A stretch of DNA of 64,000 nt from Panulirus ornatus. Lineage: Eukaryota; Arthropoda; Malacostraca; Decapoda; Palinuridae. Below, piece after piece: positions 34,665-46,772 of this stretch. The position numbers and the translations under genes are program-made. Each line of letters opens with the position of its first letter. Position 1 is the stretch's first letter. Location of the stretch: contig NC_092289.1 in the NCBI RefSeq assembly GCF_036320965.1, positions 24,355,278-24,419,277 on the forward strand, in the 5' to 3' direction. The notes below the pieces were generated by a model. That model was not told the DNA's origin. It saw only the letters and a program-made list of their open reading frames with translations, and ran no database searches.

Positions 34665-35000
34665 CGTACTTCTTCTTCTTCTTCTTTTCTTCTAGTTTTC
34701 TCTCTCTGTCTCTTCCCTACTATATTTTCCTCTCAGTTTTTCTCATGTTTTCCCCTGAGATTTGTTGTGTACCCCCGCCTCTACTTTTTCTACATTCTTT
34801 TTTAATTCGTTATCTCCTCTTCCCCTTATCATCATGTCTTCTTCTTCCTTATCTTTCATCTTTCATTTTTCATTTTTCTCTCCCTTCCCCTTCATCGGAG
34901 TCGTCTCCAGCTCTTCTCTTCTCTACGTATTTTTCCACTCATAGTTTTTCATTTTCCTCCCATTTCTCCTCTTCCTCCTCCAATTTTTCTCGCCCTCCTT
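34665..35000. other. Pyrimidine-rich tract
   Basis: The plus strand is strongly C+T-rich with (TTC)n and CTCCTC runs. It has no gene features. Open frames here are Ser/Phe/Leu-rich because of the composition. Confidence 0.7.
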
Positions 35001-35112
35001 ATGACTGTAACATTAACACTGGTGATGATTATAGATGAATCATTACATCAGCTGTACTGGCATGAGCTACACTCGATCTCGTGTGGTGCACTGGAACATA
35101 CCATAACATGAA

Positions 35113-35113
<1 letters not shown>

Positions 35114-35152
<39 letters not shown>
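35114..35152. repeat. (CA)n microsatellite
   Basis: About 19 CA dinucleotides. Confidence 0.95.
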
Positions 35153-35154
<2 letters not shown>

Positions 35155-35155
<1 letters not shown>

Positions 35156-35414
35156 CAGGAGGGTGAAAAGTGTGCACAGGATTGAGTGAATTGGAACGAT
35201 GTGGTATACTGGGGTCGACTTGCCGTCAGTGAACTGTACCAGGGTATGTGAAGCGTCCGGGTTAGACCATAGAAAGGTCTGTGGGGCCTGATTGGTGATT
35301 GGGAGCTATGGTTTCGGTACATTGCACATGACAGCTTGAGACTGAGTGTGAACGAATGTGGCCTTCCTTCGTCTGTCCCTGGTATTACCTCGCTACCGCG
35401 GGAACGGCAATCAA

Positions 35415-35415
<1 letters not shown>
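35155..35415 (+). mobile_element. 5'-truncated LINE copy (short-tail form)
   Basis: It begins within the last codons of the same LINE reverse-transcriptase frame (AGGAGGGTGAAAAGTGTGC; TGGAACGATGTGGTATACTG matches 30269-30288 exactly). It passes through the stop region into the 3' tail (GGTTAGACCATAGAAAGGTC, CACATGACAGCTTGAGACTG) and ends CTCGCTACCGCGGGAACGGC before (AT)n. It has no coding capacity. Together with the 27.5 kb copy it defines a short-tail subfamily lacking the middle segment seen at 30.5-30.7 kb. Confidence 0.82.

Positions 35416-35488
<73 letters not shown>
35416..35488. repeat. (AT)n tract at LINE 3' end
   Basis: About 36 AT dinucleotides. Confidence 0.97.
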
Positions 35489-35490
<2 letters not shown>

Positions 35491-35579
35491 GGGGGAGGAC
35501 ACGGGGGTTGGTCTTCGTGATGAAAAATATATTGATGGAGGAGATGGTTTTTTTCTAGGCGAAAGGACTAGCAAGATGG

Positions 35580-35726
35580 AACCAGTTGAACTGTCATCAT
35601 CCAAATGACAGTGACTCTTAAAGTCAACATCCAACCGTCAGTGACTGATGAAGTGTCAGCATTCAACTGACAATGACTGACGGAGTGTCAGCGCCTAACT
35701 GACAGTGCCTGACGGAGTGCCAACAT
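35580..35726. repeat. Degenerate repeat of about 40 bp
   Basis: The phrase CAACTGACAGTGACTGACGG and GAGTGTCAGC recurs about four times with changes, immediately before the 24-bp array. Confidence 0.65.
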
Positions 35727-35946
35727 CCACCTGGCTCTCCACACCGGGTTCCACGTGGCTCTCCACACCGGGTCCCACGTGGCTCTCCACACCAGGTTCC
35801 ACGTGGCTCTCCACACCGGGTTACACGTGGCTCTCCACACCGGGTTCCGCGTGGCTCTCCACACCGGGTTCCACGTGGCTCTCCACACCGGGTTACACGT
35901 GGCTCTCCACACCGGGTCCCGCGTGGCTCTCCACACGGGGTTCCAC
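35727..35946. repeat. 24-bp minisatellite, about 9 copies
   Basis: The unit is CCACGTGGCTCTCCACACCG plus GGTT, with variants GGTC, TTAC and CCGC. It contains a CACGTG hexamer in most units. Both strands are open as repeat by-products. Confidence 0.97.
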
Positions 35947-36540
35947 AAACCTGTTTCCAAGTCTCTAAATAAACATCATGTTAGAAAAATGTATAGTAAA
36001 CTAGGCAGAAATACTTATTAATTAAAAAGGGCGGGAGAGGTGGTGACTATCTGTTAATTACCTATTAGTGTGGCTGGCCATATTAAAGGGGTAGGGCCGG
36101 TACTCACCCTCACTTGGAAGGAACACAAGTGCAGAGTTCAGTACTGCTCAATGTTGACCCATGTACGTGTGTCTTACACACCCCAGCTGAGGCTACAAGT
36201 GTCACCATCTGTTACCCACAGCCTAGTACTAAACTTGGCGATGATGCGTGTCGAATTATTTAAATTATATTTACTGAGACACGTGGGTAAATATATTTGA
36301 TGCTATCTTCGAACTCATTAAAATCTCGTAACCAAAACAAAATTACTGAATTGTTTAGCCTTGCTGTTGTATTGTGACCTCCCCCCCACCCCCCACCTGC
36401 TCCAGTCCCATCCCAGGCCCTGCTACCCTGTCTCATCCCGGGACCCCATCCCACCTGGGACACAATAGCTGGGGAGACAGAAAAATGGACAGGAAATGTG
36501 TGGCGGCAGCACAGTGCTGTGCACCAGGAATCAATGAAGT
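35947..36540. other. No gene recognised
   Basis: Unique sequence with C-rich runs at 36379-36420. No exon was recognised. Confidence 0.5.
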
Positions 36541-37114
36541 GGCAGTACTGTACCACAGGACACACGGGGCAGTACTGTACCACAGGACACACGGGGCACT
36601 ATTGCACCACAGGACACACGGGGCAGTACTGCACCACAGGAGACACGGGGCACTACTGCACCACAGGACACACGGGGCACTACTGCACCACAGGAGACAC
36701 GGGGCACTACTGTACCACAGGAGACACGGGGCAGTACTGCACCACAGGACACACGGGGCACTACTGCACCACAGGAGACACGGGGCACTACTGCACCACA
36801 GGAGACACGGGGCAGTACTGCACCACAGGAGACACGGGGCACTACTGCACCACAGGAGACACGGGGCACTACTGTACCACAGGACACACGGGGCAGCACT
36901 GTACCACAGGAGACACGGGGCAGTACTGTACCACAGGACACACGGGGCAGTACTGCACCACAGGAGACACGGGGCACTACTGCACCACAGGAGACACGGG
37001 GCACTACTGTACCACAGGAGACACGGGGCAGCACTGTACCACAGGAGACACGGGGCAGTACTGTACCACAGGACACACGGGGCAGTACTGCACCACAGGA
37101 GACACGGGGCAGTA
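36541..37114. repeat. 27-bp minisatellite, about 21 copies
   Basis: The unit is GGCAGTACTGCACCACAGGA plus GACACGG. Variable sites are CAGT/CACT, TGCA/TGTA and GAGACAC/GACACAC. Three or more frames are open (for example TGHYCTTGD on plus and VSCGAVVPR on minus), so no frame is favoured and I do not call a protein. Confidence 0.97.
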
Positions 37115-38139
37115 TCGTTCCCCAGGTCGCCTGATGAGCGGGGTCCGGCCGTAGCCTGACGTATAACTGCTCAGTGCTGGAAGGAAGGATCCAGACTGGA
37201 TCGTCTCGTGGCACAAGTCACTCTCACGTTCACCTGAAAAATAACAATCATGTGAGAAGCTTCTCCCACAGGAATGGAGGTGAAGGAGAGGGAGTACCGC
37301 CCCCCCACACTCGCCCCACAGCCGCCTCCCACCATTGCCGGTCCCTTCCATCACGTAAATCAAGATTAAAAATTAGGAAATAAAAGAGGTAGTTGAATTT
37401 TGCACGCTGGTTGAGTGCTGTACATGTTGAAAGAGAGTGAAGGTGACCTACTTCCCTGTGTGGGAGGGGGTCATAAGACATGTTGTCTGTATGGGGGAGG
37501 ATGTTGGAGGTCAGGTCACCCACAGAGGACTTAAGAACTGAGAAGAATATGTTAAAGATATAGGGTCGTCGTGTGGCTTTGTTGGAGGGGGAAGTAAGGT
37601 GGCTATTATGTGTTGTTGGGGGGAGGGGAGGGGAGGGGGGTCAGACAAAGGAGTAGGGTCGGAGAGAGGAAGGAGAGGGGGGAGGAGGAGGGGGGCAATC
37701 AGAACTTGAGGGAAAGGGAAAGATGATAAAGAGTTGAGGTTGGGGGAGGGGGGAGGCTCCACGAGTGGAAAGGAAAAGAAGAGGAAACGATGTTGTGTAC
37801 AGGAGTTGGAGGGACAGAGAGGAAGGGTGGTAGGTGCACAGAGGACCAAGGTAGGACGGTGCAGGAGGCCGCCGTGTGCCTGGCTACAGGAAAGACGAAC
37901 CTTCGAGAGGAGGGAGACAACACCTGCGGGCGGAAGGTAGGGCTCAGGGCCCCCTGCCCTGCGTCAGCATCTCATATAGGCCCACGGCGCACGGCCGCCC
38001 TCCCGCATGTCCATGTTTTTATGTCGAAGGCTCCAGCACAGCCTGGGTCATCCTGAGACCCAGGCCCGGAATGAACATAAAAAACGCCAGAATGAGGGTA
38101 AAAAGACATGAAAAGATTGAGTTTAATCTTTTGTTGCTT
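37115..38139. other. No gene recognised; G-rich tract 37590-37760
   Basis: Runs of four or more G (GGGGGGAGGGGAGGGG at 37618-37633 and others to 37750) could form G-quadruplexes. A GC-rich stretch at 37860-38060 contains GCGGAAGGTAGGG, a weak donor-like site, and a 9-bp stem hairpin at 38041-38066 (GCCTGGGTC / GACCCAGGC). No gene product was recognised. Confidence 0.5.
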
Positions 38140-38375
38140 TACTCACTGCACTGGTTCTCTCACTTCACTGACTTTCTCACTTTACTGGCCCACTCACTAA
38201 AGTGGTTCTCTCACTTCACTGGCTTACTCACTTTACTGGCCCACTCACTGAAGTGGTTCTCTCACTTCACTGGCATACTCTCTTTACTGCCCACTCACTA
38301 AAGTGGTTCTCTCACTTCACTGGCTTACTCACTTCACTGGTTCTCTCACTTTACTGGCTTACTCACTTCAGTGAT
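38140..38375. repeat. 51-bp repeat built from 17-bp subunits
   Basis: A roughly 51-bp unit starting CACTCACTAAAGTGGTTCTC recurs at 38191, 38242 and about 38293, with 17-bp internal periodicity (CTCACTTCACTGGCTTA). It decays at both edges. Confidence 0.85.
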
Positions 38376-38798
38376 TCATTCTCTTCCTTGAACAGAGTAC
38401 TTGCTTTCTTGATTTCCTGCTGATATGAACACCACCTGACGCTCCCTGTCAGTCACTTCCTTAAAAGCAAAACAAAACATTGAGTGAAAAAAATGTATCC
38501 ATATTTCCGTTAACCTTTGACCTTCCCAGCGGCAGCGAGTGTGAACGTTAGGGAGTCAGGTTTGTGGGTGTGCTCCTGGGCAGTATTTTGTTGTGTTCTG
38601 TGTATGAGGCAAACAAATGTTAACGTAACACGCTGGAAGATGTAGTGTTTTATACAGTCTTAACTGCCCCTGCCCTGACCATTCTTCCTACCACCACCAC
38701 TAGACCCGGGAAACACTTGCCCGTAATCTCTCCAGCATATTTAGATTCATCTCTCAGGATGTGTTCCTGATTACATTTTAAAGTTGTGGTACAGACCT
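38376..38798. other. No gene recognised
   Basis: Unique sequence, nothing identified. Confidence 0.5.
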
Positions 38799-38915
38799 GG
38801 CGGCCGGGGCACTAACTAGAGTACACACACAGCCAGATGAAGGACTTGATGATGGTCCTCCTGACGGGGGCGTCCAGGCCGCTACAGTGGCAGCCCTGAC
38901 GGCTCCTCCTTCACA
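38799..38915 (-). CDS. Weak candidate internal exon or LINE fragment, unrecognised
   Basis: On the minus strand an excellent 3' splice site (TTTTTTTTCCAG) precedes a 117-bp stretch that ends at an acceptable donor (GCCAG|GTCTGT). The frame from the acceptor is open for 39 codons (CEGGAVRAATVAAWTPPSGG...), with a Ser/Pro/Ala/Gly bias and no domain. A second frame reads LDAPVRRTIIKSFIWLC then a stop, which faintly resembles the R-x-x-I-x-K-S-x-x-W segment of LINE reverse transcriptases. The two readings are exclusive and neither is strong. Confidence 0.2.
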
Positions 38916-40684
38916 CTGGAAAAAAAAGCATGAATCAGTGGTAGTTTTCATAACGAAGAACATATGTGAAGGGTTATTATTCTTTCGTTGTTAAATGTTA
39001 CTTGATATGGTTGAAGCACCGGTACTAGGTACCTGATGCCATCCATCTACGTGTATGGGGTTAAGGATTTAACATTTCGACTTCCTTCACATTAAGCTGT
39101 GTGTTTCTCATTTCTTCTGTTATTGTAACGACCTCGAAGAGACCTGAGGGTCTGTTGCTGCGTTGTCACTCATGGTTCGTTGCGGATGTGGTTGGGAACG
39201 TGTGTGGGGGTAAACTGGTTACGTTTCTCAACTTGTTTCTTAGTGTCCTTGTAGGACTTGCTCACCTCCTGCGTGCACCTCCAGTGTGGCGTTTGAGGAA
39301 ATACTGGGAATTTCTTTCTTTCTTTCTCTCTGAACGATACGTATTAGACACACCCAACGCAGGTGCAAACCTGCAGTATTACTCACTGAGGAGCCTGTCA
39401 TCAGTCACTCATGTAACGTTCACTGTATATTTCCTCATGATTGGGATGACCAAGTATGAATAACGTTAGTGTATCATGTGACGCAGCAGTAGGTAGCTTT
39501 CTGCCCCCATGCCAGTGTGTCTTGTGAGCAACTCTGGAGGTGATATTGCCCTCACCTTATCAGTCACGGCAAGTTGGGGCATTAACATGTTATACAACTT
39601 ACCTGAAGCCCAAGTTCCCGTGAACCCATCTCCTGCCGCGAAAACTATCAACCATTTTCAAAAGAAGTTTTCTCAGTGTCTGATTTTTTATTCAAGTTAG
39701 TTTGAGGCGATTATGGCCTTTTACTGTCCTGAAGGTATGAAGTGTGTTGCTGAATCTTGGTCATAACTCAAAAATCATTATTAGAAATTTGTCTAGATAT
39801 AACCTACCTTGAACATAACTATATTGCAGGGACGAGGTAGGCAGGTGGTGTGAGCTGTGTCATTTGTAGGGATAAAGGTGGCTGAGGAGTACTGATGCTC
39901 TGGAACTTGACGTTTGAGGTCAGGACTGTGCCCTCTGCTTGGATCTGCCACACAACTGGTCATCACGTCATCTGGTGGTCGAGGGAAGTTCTTCCATCAT
40001 GTTTCCAGCTGGTGGTGGAGAAGGTATTGAGGTTAGGTTTGCTGCTGCAGGATATGATCTTGGAGGGCCGTCTGTAGTGATCAACACGGAGACGCCTTAC
40101 ATTACACTCTGCCAATCCCAATTTTCATCATTTGTTATTACTTGCTTGATACTGACTTATCTTTAATCCTAACACACGATTAAGTACATATTCTGTTGGA
40201 CCTTACTTTACATTTTAACCATATCAGAAGGTCAGATGAAAGTCACCTAAAGTGTTCTAGAATCTTAGCTATCACTAAGATCAGTAAAAGTTCCAGCATT
40301 TTTTTGTGCACTATCATCTGTGGGTTCAGTTAGATTATTCTACGTTAGATTTTCTTTTATTTCCAACAATAGATATCCAGCAGCATCTTTGGTCATAGTT
40401 GCCACTGATTTCCCCAGTGTTGTTGAGGACTGACGGGCGGTAAGTTACTGATCTTTTCTTATTGTTCGTATCATTTCCAGTAATATTATAGTTTGCTCTA
40501 CTGAAAGATATATTGGACATCTTAGCAGGGGAATGCTGACTACTGACCAGCTTGTTAAGTAGTTCAGGAAAGGGTCATCTGCCCCTCCTAGACCGGATTA
40601 TAAGAGGAAGGGGAGCAGTTGTGGAGGAGACGCGTAGGAGAGTAGGACGAGCGCAGGGGCTAAGGTGGTGTATCAAGTGACTCC
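38916..40684. other. No gene recognised
   Basis: Unique sequence. Frames at 39101-39463 and 39939-40166 lack recognisable domains and splice support. Confidence 0.45.
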
Positions 40685-40687
40685 TGG

Positions 40688-40891
40688 TGGAGGAGAGGAG
40701 ATGGTGGAGGAGAGGAAATGGTGGAGGAGAGGAGATGATGGAGGAGAGGAGGTGGTGGAGGAGAGGAGATGGTGGAGGAGAGGAGATGGTGGAGGAGAGG
40801 AAATGGTGGAGGAGAGGAGATGGTTGAGGAGAGGAGGTGGTGGAGGAGAGGAGATGGTGGAGGAGAGGAGATGGTGGAGGAGAGGAGATGG
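40688..40891. repeat. 17-bp minisatellite, about 12 copies
   Basis: The unit is GATGGTGGAGGAGAGGA, with AATGG, GGTGG and GATGAT variants. The strand is pure purine apart from T, so the Glu/Gly/Arg (plus) and Ser/Pro (minus) frames are compositional. Confidence 0.96.
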
Positions 40892-42660
40892 ACGTGTATG
40901 CGTGAAGATTTTGTCTGACCCGACATACTGTATCGTTGTAACTGTTTGATTAGACTTATACATGTTACATACATGACCATATCAGCACATACATACTCGT
41001 CTCTACCCATTATGAAAGAGACAATAAGAACAGTGAGAACTTTCGTTTATTACATGCTCAGACAGAGTGGGGGAGCTACAAGTGTTGAAGTCCTTACATA
41101 CACACAGGCAACAGTGAGGCGGGGCTTCACTATACCACGTGGAGAGCAGGTGGACAGTGGGGTCACGTAATCGTGTGACCTGACGTGTCTGACCTTCCTT
41201 CCCTTACATGGTGTGTGGACAAGGTTATCCTGGGTTACTTCTTATTAATTATTTCAGTTAACAAATTGTCACATTTAGAATGACCAAAGGACATATTTAC
41301 ATTATGTTCAGATGTGCCAGAGATCATACATATTCAGTTACATTTCTTTCACTGAAACGATTTGATTCAACCGTGGTCTTAGTTCCTTTCCCAGTCGATA
41401 TGGTGATGAAAAGCAACTTAAAGTTGGAATAAGCCGCTGCTCTGTTAGACCGTTCTAACAATATGCTTGTGTTATGAGATCTTAGTCTCCAAATAATACA
41501 GGTGCTGTTTCTAAAGTCCCATATAAATGTATGCATGTATGTAGTTATGTGCTGTCACACATACATGGGTAATGAGTGTTAAACTTTTCACTGTATTACA
41601 CAAAAGTAACCCGATTTAGCAGTCTCACGCAGTCAGAGATTTAGAGGGCGCTGGGTCAGGTCATGGTCACATGGGTTCCCCAATGGGTACGGGCTTAGAT
41701 TGTTAGGGGGGAGGGGAGGTTCAAGGTGACAGACGACTTGGGAGGAACTGACACGTCTCAGGACCTGGAAAAAGTTGGCAAACTTCTGGATCGACCGCCA
41801 GCTGAGAGTCCACTGACGTATTACACAGTCCTCTCCTCCTCCTCCTCCTCCTCCTCCTCCCGTAATTTAACAAATCTCTTCCATCTAGCAAAAGTAAAGT
41901 ATGTCGTTAAGTACACCATAGTAAGTTACTGTTATTGATGTCTCAATTTTGCCATAGTAATGATGTTGTGAGGTGGGGTTAGCGCTCCTCGCTACACCTC
42001 CTCACACCTGGTAAATTTCCATCGGTCATGCTCCTGAATCATTGCCATGACTGTGGATCACCTGCAGTCTTCAGCAGCTGCCTCGCTGTATCTGACACAT
42101 GGCGTCGGTGTTCTCAATCTTCAGACATTCTGCCTCAGATCATCTTCACTAGCCTGGTACCTGCCATGCACAGTATGACGTCACACTGCATGCCTCGTGC
42201 ATTCTTAGTCTATAATTACAGCAACTTCAATGGCTTATCTATTTTCCTGGTTTAATTTTCCTTTTTTCTAAGCCAGGAAGACTAGGTGGTATACATCTGC
42301 TGCATGTTAAAGATGGCTCAAGCGCTCCGTCATGCACACATCCTGAACACTTTACACGGAAATTCCTTTCACTCTCCACAGTTCTCAGTGTAGCCCTAAT
42401 TCTTCATCCTTGCGTGACACTGCTTACTCTAATGCCGTCATCACTGACTCTCACTCCTTAACTTACCTCTCAGACTGATGTACCTCAACCAGTTCCTCCG
42501 CAGTCCACCTGATGGTACACTCCAGCTGCCCATCTGTTTTCGATATGATAAGTTTGTTTCCTTCTCCCACGTACTCAGTACATGTTGCTCATATTAGCCT
42601 ATGTGTGAGTGACCTGGGACGGTCACTCCGTAGATTCACCGATTCACTGCTTGTATATGG

Positions 42661-42699
<39 letters not shown>

Positions 42700-43241
42700 T
42701 GATCTTTTTCAGTGGAAGTCCCTCAGTGTACAGGCAACAGTTAGATGGTTATTATTCATCTGTAAGAAAATATATACATCTTGACGTGTGTCATGAGTTA
42801 GTGTGTCTGCTGGGGTTGGAAAGTCATCCTGGATCTGGTGTTGTGTCACTGAGCTCTTGTTAGTTTGCTGTTGAGTTAATTTTTGTCTGTTACATGACTG
42901 TCGTCGTAATGACCTGTATGTACTGTACGGGGGAGGGGGGGTCTTCACACTGGTGGGGCCCCATCTCAAGATACATGTGTATGCCCTTGTGTTTACCCTC
43001 CACGTTCACAGTGTCGCAGTTCATCTTCTTCCTTTCATCCATTAACCTTGCACTATAATAAAGCTTCTTTACATCTTTACGAAGAAGTTTCTTGTTATAA
43101 ACCGAAACAGAAAAGATGACATTAATCTTACTACTCCAGTCCGTCTTGTGTCTCCTGACTCATGTTGACTGTGTGTGTCCTGGGCTGTGGTGATGCCTCC
43201 TGCGGGACCAGTAACCAACTACCTCGATGTTATAGTGCTCA
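40892..43241. other. No gene recognised; (CTC)n and (CA)n present
   Basis: (CTC)n lies at 41829-41860 and (CA)15 at 42664-42694. The rest is unique sequence without a recognisable exon or element. Confidence 0.5.
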
Positions 43242-43372
43242 CCTGCGGGTACCTACTCACGTGCACCACCCTCACACTCACGTGCGGGTACCTACTCACG
43301 TGCACCACCCTCACACTCACGTGCGGGTACCTACTCACGTGCACCACCCTCACACTCACGTGCGTGTTCAAG
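43242..43372. repeat. 39-bp minisatellite, about 3.3 copies
   Basis: The unit begins TGCGGGTACCTACTCACGTG and continues CACCACCCTCACACTCACG. Copies are nearly identical. It is unrelated to the 39-bp array at 22.7 kb. Confidence 0.95.
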
Positions 43373-43924
43373 GCAGATTGCCCTCTTAAGCACAGGTTCC
43401 CTTTTATATACTGTACATGTACAGGTTGGTGTACACCGTCGCTTGCGGTCGAACGCCAGCATCATGTGGATGACCGCTGGTGGTGGGGGGGGGGGGGGGG
43501 TACCCCAGGCATCATGACCTCTGGTTCCTGAGGCAGATGACGTCATCACTGAAACTGTATATAAGTTTCAGTGGGAAAATGTATCATGCATCACACTGTA
43601 TGACATACATTGTATTTTGAAAAATTTGGAAGTTGATAAAATAAAATGTTCTTTGATATCTATGTCAGAAAAACACGTCATCAGTTCGTTCCAATCAATC
43701 AAGGAAATTTTGAATGGAATAAAAATATTGAAGAAATATATTGCCGTTTTAATTTTGAGGGACTCACATTAAGAGATGTTGTAGAAATAGACCTGCATGT
43801 AAATATTTCGACGTTTTAGATTTTTGTATTACACGAAACTTTTGAAATCTTTCAGCGAAATTTGTAAGGCACAATATTGCCATTTTTAATCCTAGATGGA
43901 CATGTGATGAACCGAATGCACTGG

Positions 43925-43926
<2 letters not shown>
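43373..43926. other. No gene recognised; poly(G) present
   Basis: A G-run of about 14 lies at 43486-43500. AT-rich unique sequence follows. Nothing was identified. Confidence 0.5.

Positions 43927-43993
<67 letters not shown>
43927..43993. repeat. (GA)n microsatellite
   Basis: About 33 GA dinucleotides, followed by CTACAAGATTG. Confidence 0.96.
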
Positions 43994-43996
<3 letters not shown>

Positions 43997-44145
43997 ACAA
44001 GATTGATATAACGACCCGCTTGACTTTATACTGACGGAGGAGGAGATGATGGATTGTGACCCGAGTCCTTCCATGATGGTTTATCCTCGTGAGTGAGTGA
44101 GTGTGGGTGGGTGGGGTGGGTAGGGCGGCGTCGTGTCCGGGTCGT

Positions 44146-44300
44146 GATCATGGTCGTCAGCTGTGGGTCTGCTGGGGTCATCGTCTCACTCCTCACTGAT
44201 CATGGTCGTCAGCTGTGGGTCTGCTGGGGTCATCGTCTCACTCCTCACTGATCATGGTCGTCAGCTGTGGGTCTGCTGGGGTCATCGTCTCACTCCTCAC
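44146..44300. repeat. 52-bp tandem repeat, 3 copies
   Basis: The unit starts GATCATGGTCGTCAGCTGTG and contains CTGCTGGGGTCATCGTCTCA. The three copies are essentially identical, so the array is recent. Confidence 0.96.
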
Positions 44301-45197
44301 CCGCGGGCATGCGACCAGAGTTGCTCATGCCTTCCTTTATTTTATGTCCATCGAGGATTCAGTTGTTGTGATCCTTATCTTGTCTGCTACCCGGTACATC
44401 TCAGCATTCTCCTCAACATCGTCCACGTCTCCATTACACTCTAACGTCATCCACTTTCCTCACCAGACTTCAACGCTCTCCCTAACATCGTTCGCTTCTC
44501 AAATATTTATCTTCCAACTTCTCCTTCCTCATCAGTTCTCTCCAGGTATGGCCATCTTAATCTCCATTTTCCTTGCAACCTTCCCAACGTGGAGCAACAC
44601 TCACAACTCCCACCTCGCAACACATCTCACAACACCCACCTCGCAACACACCTCACAATACTCACAACACCCACCTCGCAACACTTCCCCCGCAGATTCC
44701 CTTTCCAGTACTCACCTTCAGAAGCCCCACCTCTCCAACACTCCTCCCCAACACACAACCGACAGCACACTCGGAGAATCAATACACTATCAAAGGAGTT
44801 GGTGTATGTGACGTCATTGATCATTCAGAAGCGGGTACAGCACAAACCATTAATGAAGTGTATTGCCACAAGGCGTCTGCCTGCTGCCACTGGCCACGTG
44901 GCGCTACACCTCACAGAGTAATTCAATTTTCCTCTTCAACACAGGTGAGGCACAACTCCCAGGTGTAGGTAGATATTGTTACGTCATATGTGTTATTATA
45001 GACGTGCGAGCATCATTGAGCAACAGCTGAAATGTAAACCTTCCAAGGGAACTCTCGCTGGCCTTTTGAATATAATTCTGTGATGGATCTTGTGAGGTGA
45101 ACACGTCTGTAAACATAACCTCTGTTTTGTTTACTTTAGTGTCTAATGACTTAGTAATAGAAAACAACTTTACTATTTTTAGCATGACGTGTTGCTG
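44301..45197. other. No gene recognised; short ACACCCACCTCGCAAC repeats
   Basis: A pyrimidine-rich plus strand runs to 44600. At 44600-44690 the phrase CTCACAACACCCACCTCGCA recurs two or three times. Open frames here have no recognisable domain. Confidence 0.5.
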
Positions 45198-45447
45198 TAC
45201 CTAGTGTGACCTGTACCGCGTCTAGTGTGACCTGTACTGGGTCTAGTATGACCTGTACCGCGTCTAGTGTGACCTGTACTGGGTCTAGTATGACCTGTAC
45301 TGGGTCTAGTGTGACCTGTACCGGGTCTAGTGTGACCTGTACTGGGTCTAGTATGACCTGTACTGGGTCTAGTGTGACCTGTACCGGGTCCAGTGTGACC
45401 TGTACTGGTCTAGTGTGAACTGTACTGGGTCTAGTGTGACCTGTAGT
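45198..45447. repeat. 21-bp minisatellite, about 12 copies
   Basis: The unit is GTCTAGTGTGACCTGTACTG plus G, with variants AGTATGACC, TACCGGG and TACCGCG. The seven-codon unit leaves a TCTGSSV frame open as a by-product. Confidence 0.96.
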
Positions 45448-45903
45448 GGTGTGACTGTATCGTTTATCTGCAACGTGGTATGAATGTATCCCACTATGAG
45501 AACACTACATAATCTTCCTCATTTAATCATATTGAGTCTACGTAATTCCTCATTATAACATATTTTTTCTTTTTGATAATGTTGTGGTATATCACTGTAT
45601 TGTTATTTAGTGTTAAGAGAAACTGGCGGGTTTTCACAAAGCTTGTATGTAAAGTTTGATTTCGAGTAATGGCTGTCGCCCTCGTAAAATGAGACGATCC
45701 ATTTTAGATTTGCCTTCTTCAGCAGCGGACCCGAGCATGTCAGACTCTGCCGCATCACGCCTCACCTCCTGCCACGCACACTGAAGTAGCCACTGGTCAG
45801 CTCGCAGGTAGTGGCGTTCATATGGCAGCGAGCCCTACGTCTGACGCTCTTGACCCGGTCGCGGCCGAGACAAAAAGTTATTGGAACTTAAATTAACTTC
45901 ATT
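45448..45903. other. No gene recognised
   Basis: Unique sequence, nothing identified. Confidence 0.5.
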
Positions 45904-45944
45904 TCCCCTCCCCCTCCCCCTCCCCCTCCCCCTCCCCCTCCCCT
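45904..45944. repeat. (CCCCTC)n hexanucleotide repeat
   Basis: About 6.5 copies of CCCCTC. It is a polypurine/polypyrimidine mirror-like tract with G-quadruplex potential on the minus strand. Confidence 0.95.
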
Positions 45945-46505
45945 TCGAACGAGAGTCCATTTTTCCGTCGACGTAAGTAATGGCAAGTTTCTTAAAGTGT
46001 TTCTCGCTCGTATCATGACTTATCAAATGCTGCAGCTGTCACACTGTTTACAAAGTTGAAGACAAAAATAATGAAAGAACAAACTAAAGAGGTAACGTCC
46101 TCAAGTATGTCTTCCTCGCCAAAGAAACATAAGCACATCACTGTGTCCTGGGTACGTAAAGATGGCATCATGCGCTGTACATACTAAATCTCCTGCCACT
46201 TAACTCTATCCCACTCAACCTGTCGTAGTCTATAGCAAGACCAAGTTTACACTAACCTTACCGTAGGGAAACAGACCACGGCTGAGCCAGCCATCGTATG
46301 ACGAAATCGTTGCATGACGTCATGAAAGGGTATAACGTTGTAAAGGTGGCATCATTCGTATAGGTAAAACACTAGACATTGTCCCCATCCGGATCAGAAA
46401 GGGTTAGCAGCTACAGATGATGGTCAGCCTCACAGCCAGTCGTTATATGTGTGTCTGTTGACTTGTGACGTGTCACCACCAGCTGGTGAAGAACATCTTT
46501 ACGTT

Positions 46506-46563
46506 CCTGGTTATGACGACACGATAACTGCGCACCTGGTTATGACGGCACGATAACTGCGCA
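46506..46563. repeat. 29-bp direct duplication
   Basis: Two copies of CCTGGTTATGACGACACGAT plus AACTGCGCA differ by one base. Confidence 0.94.
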
Positions 46564-46659
46564 CGACCGTAAGGTTCTTGGATGTGATGGAGATGGTCTC
46601 CAACCTTGGCTCTCAAGGCTCAAGTCAAAGGCCACGTTATCATGGCCAAAGGTAAAAGA

Positions 46660-46772
46660 AATGTCGTTCTCAAGGATCGTACCGTCGTGCTTAAAGGTCG
46701 TAACGTCGTACTTAAGGGTCGTATCGTCGTACTTAATGGTCGTACCGTCGTGCTCAAGAGTCGTGCCGTCAC
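46660..46772. repeat. 21-bp minisatellite, about 5 copies
   Basis: The unit is GGTCGTACCGTCGTACTTAA plus G, with substitutions. The unit is seven codons long and leaves a VVLKGR frame open, a by-product. Confidence 0.9.

Noticed and set aside
35727..35946. CRISPR-like or regulatory CACGTG cluster
   Set aside because: There are no spacers. The repeated CACGTG follows from the 24-bp minisatellite unit and no adjacent gene supports an enhancer role.
36374..37214. 218-261-codon frames with TGHYCTTGD, HRRHGALL or VSCGAVVPR repeats
   Set aside because: All come from the 27-bp array. Three frames are open, so none shows coding preference.
44389..44620. Possible reverse-transcriptase remnant in a pyrimidine-rich stretch
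   Set aside because: No conserved motif in any frame on either strand. The composition alone explains the open frames.
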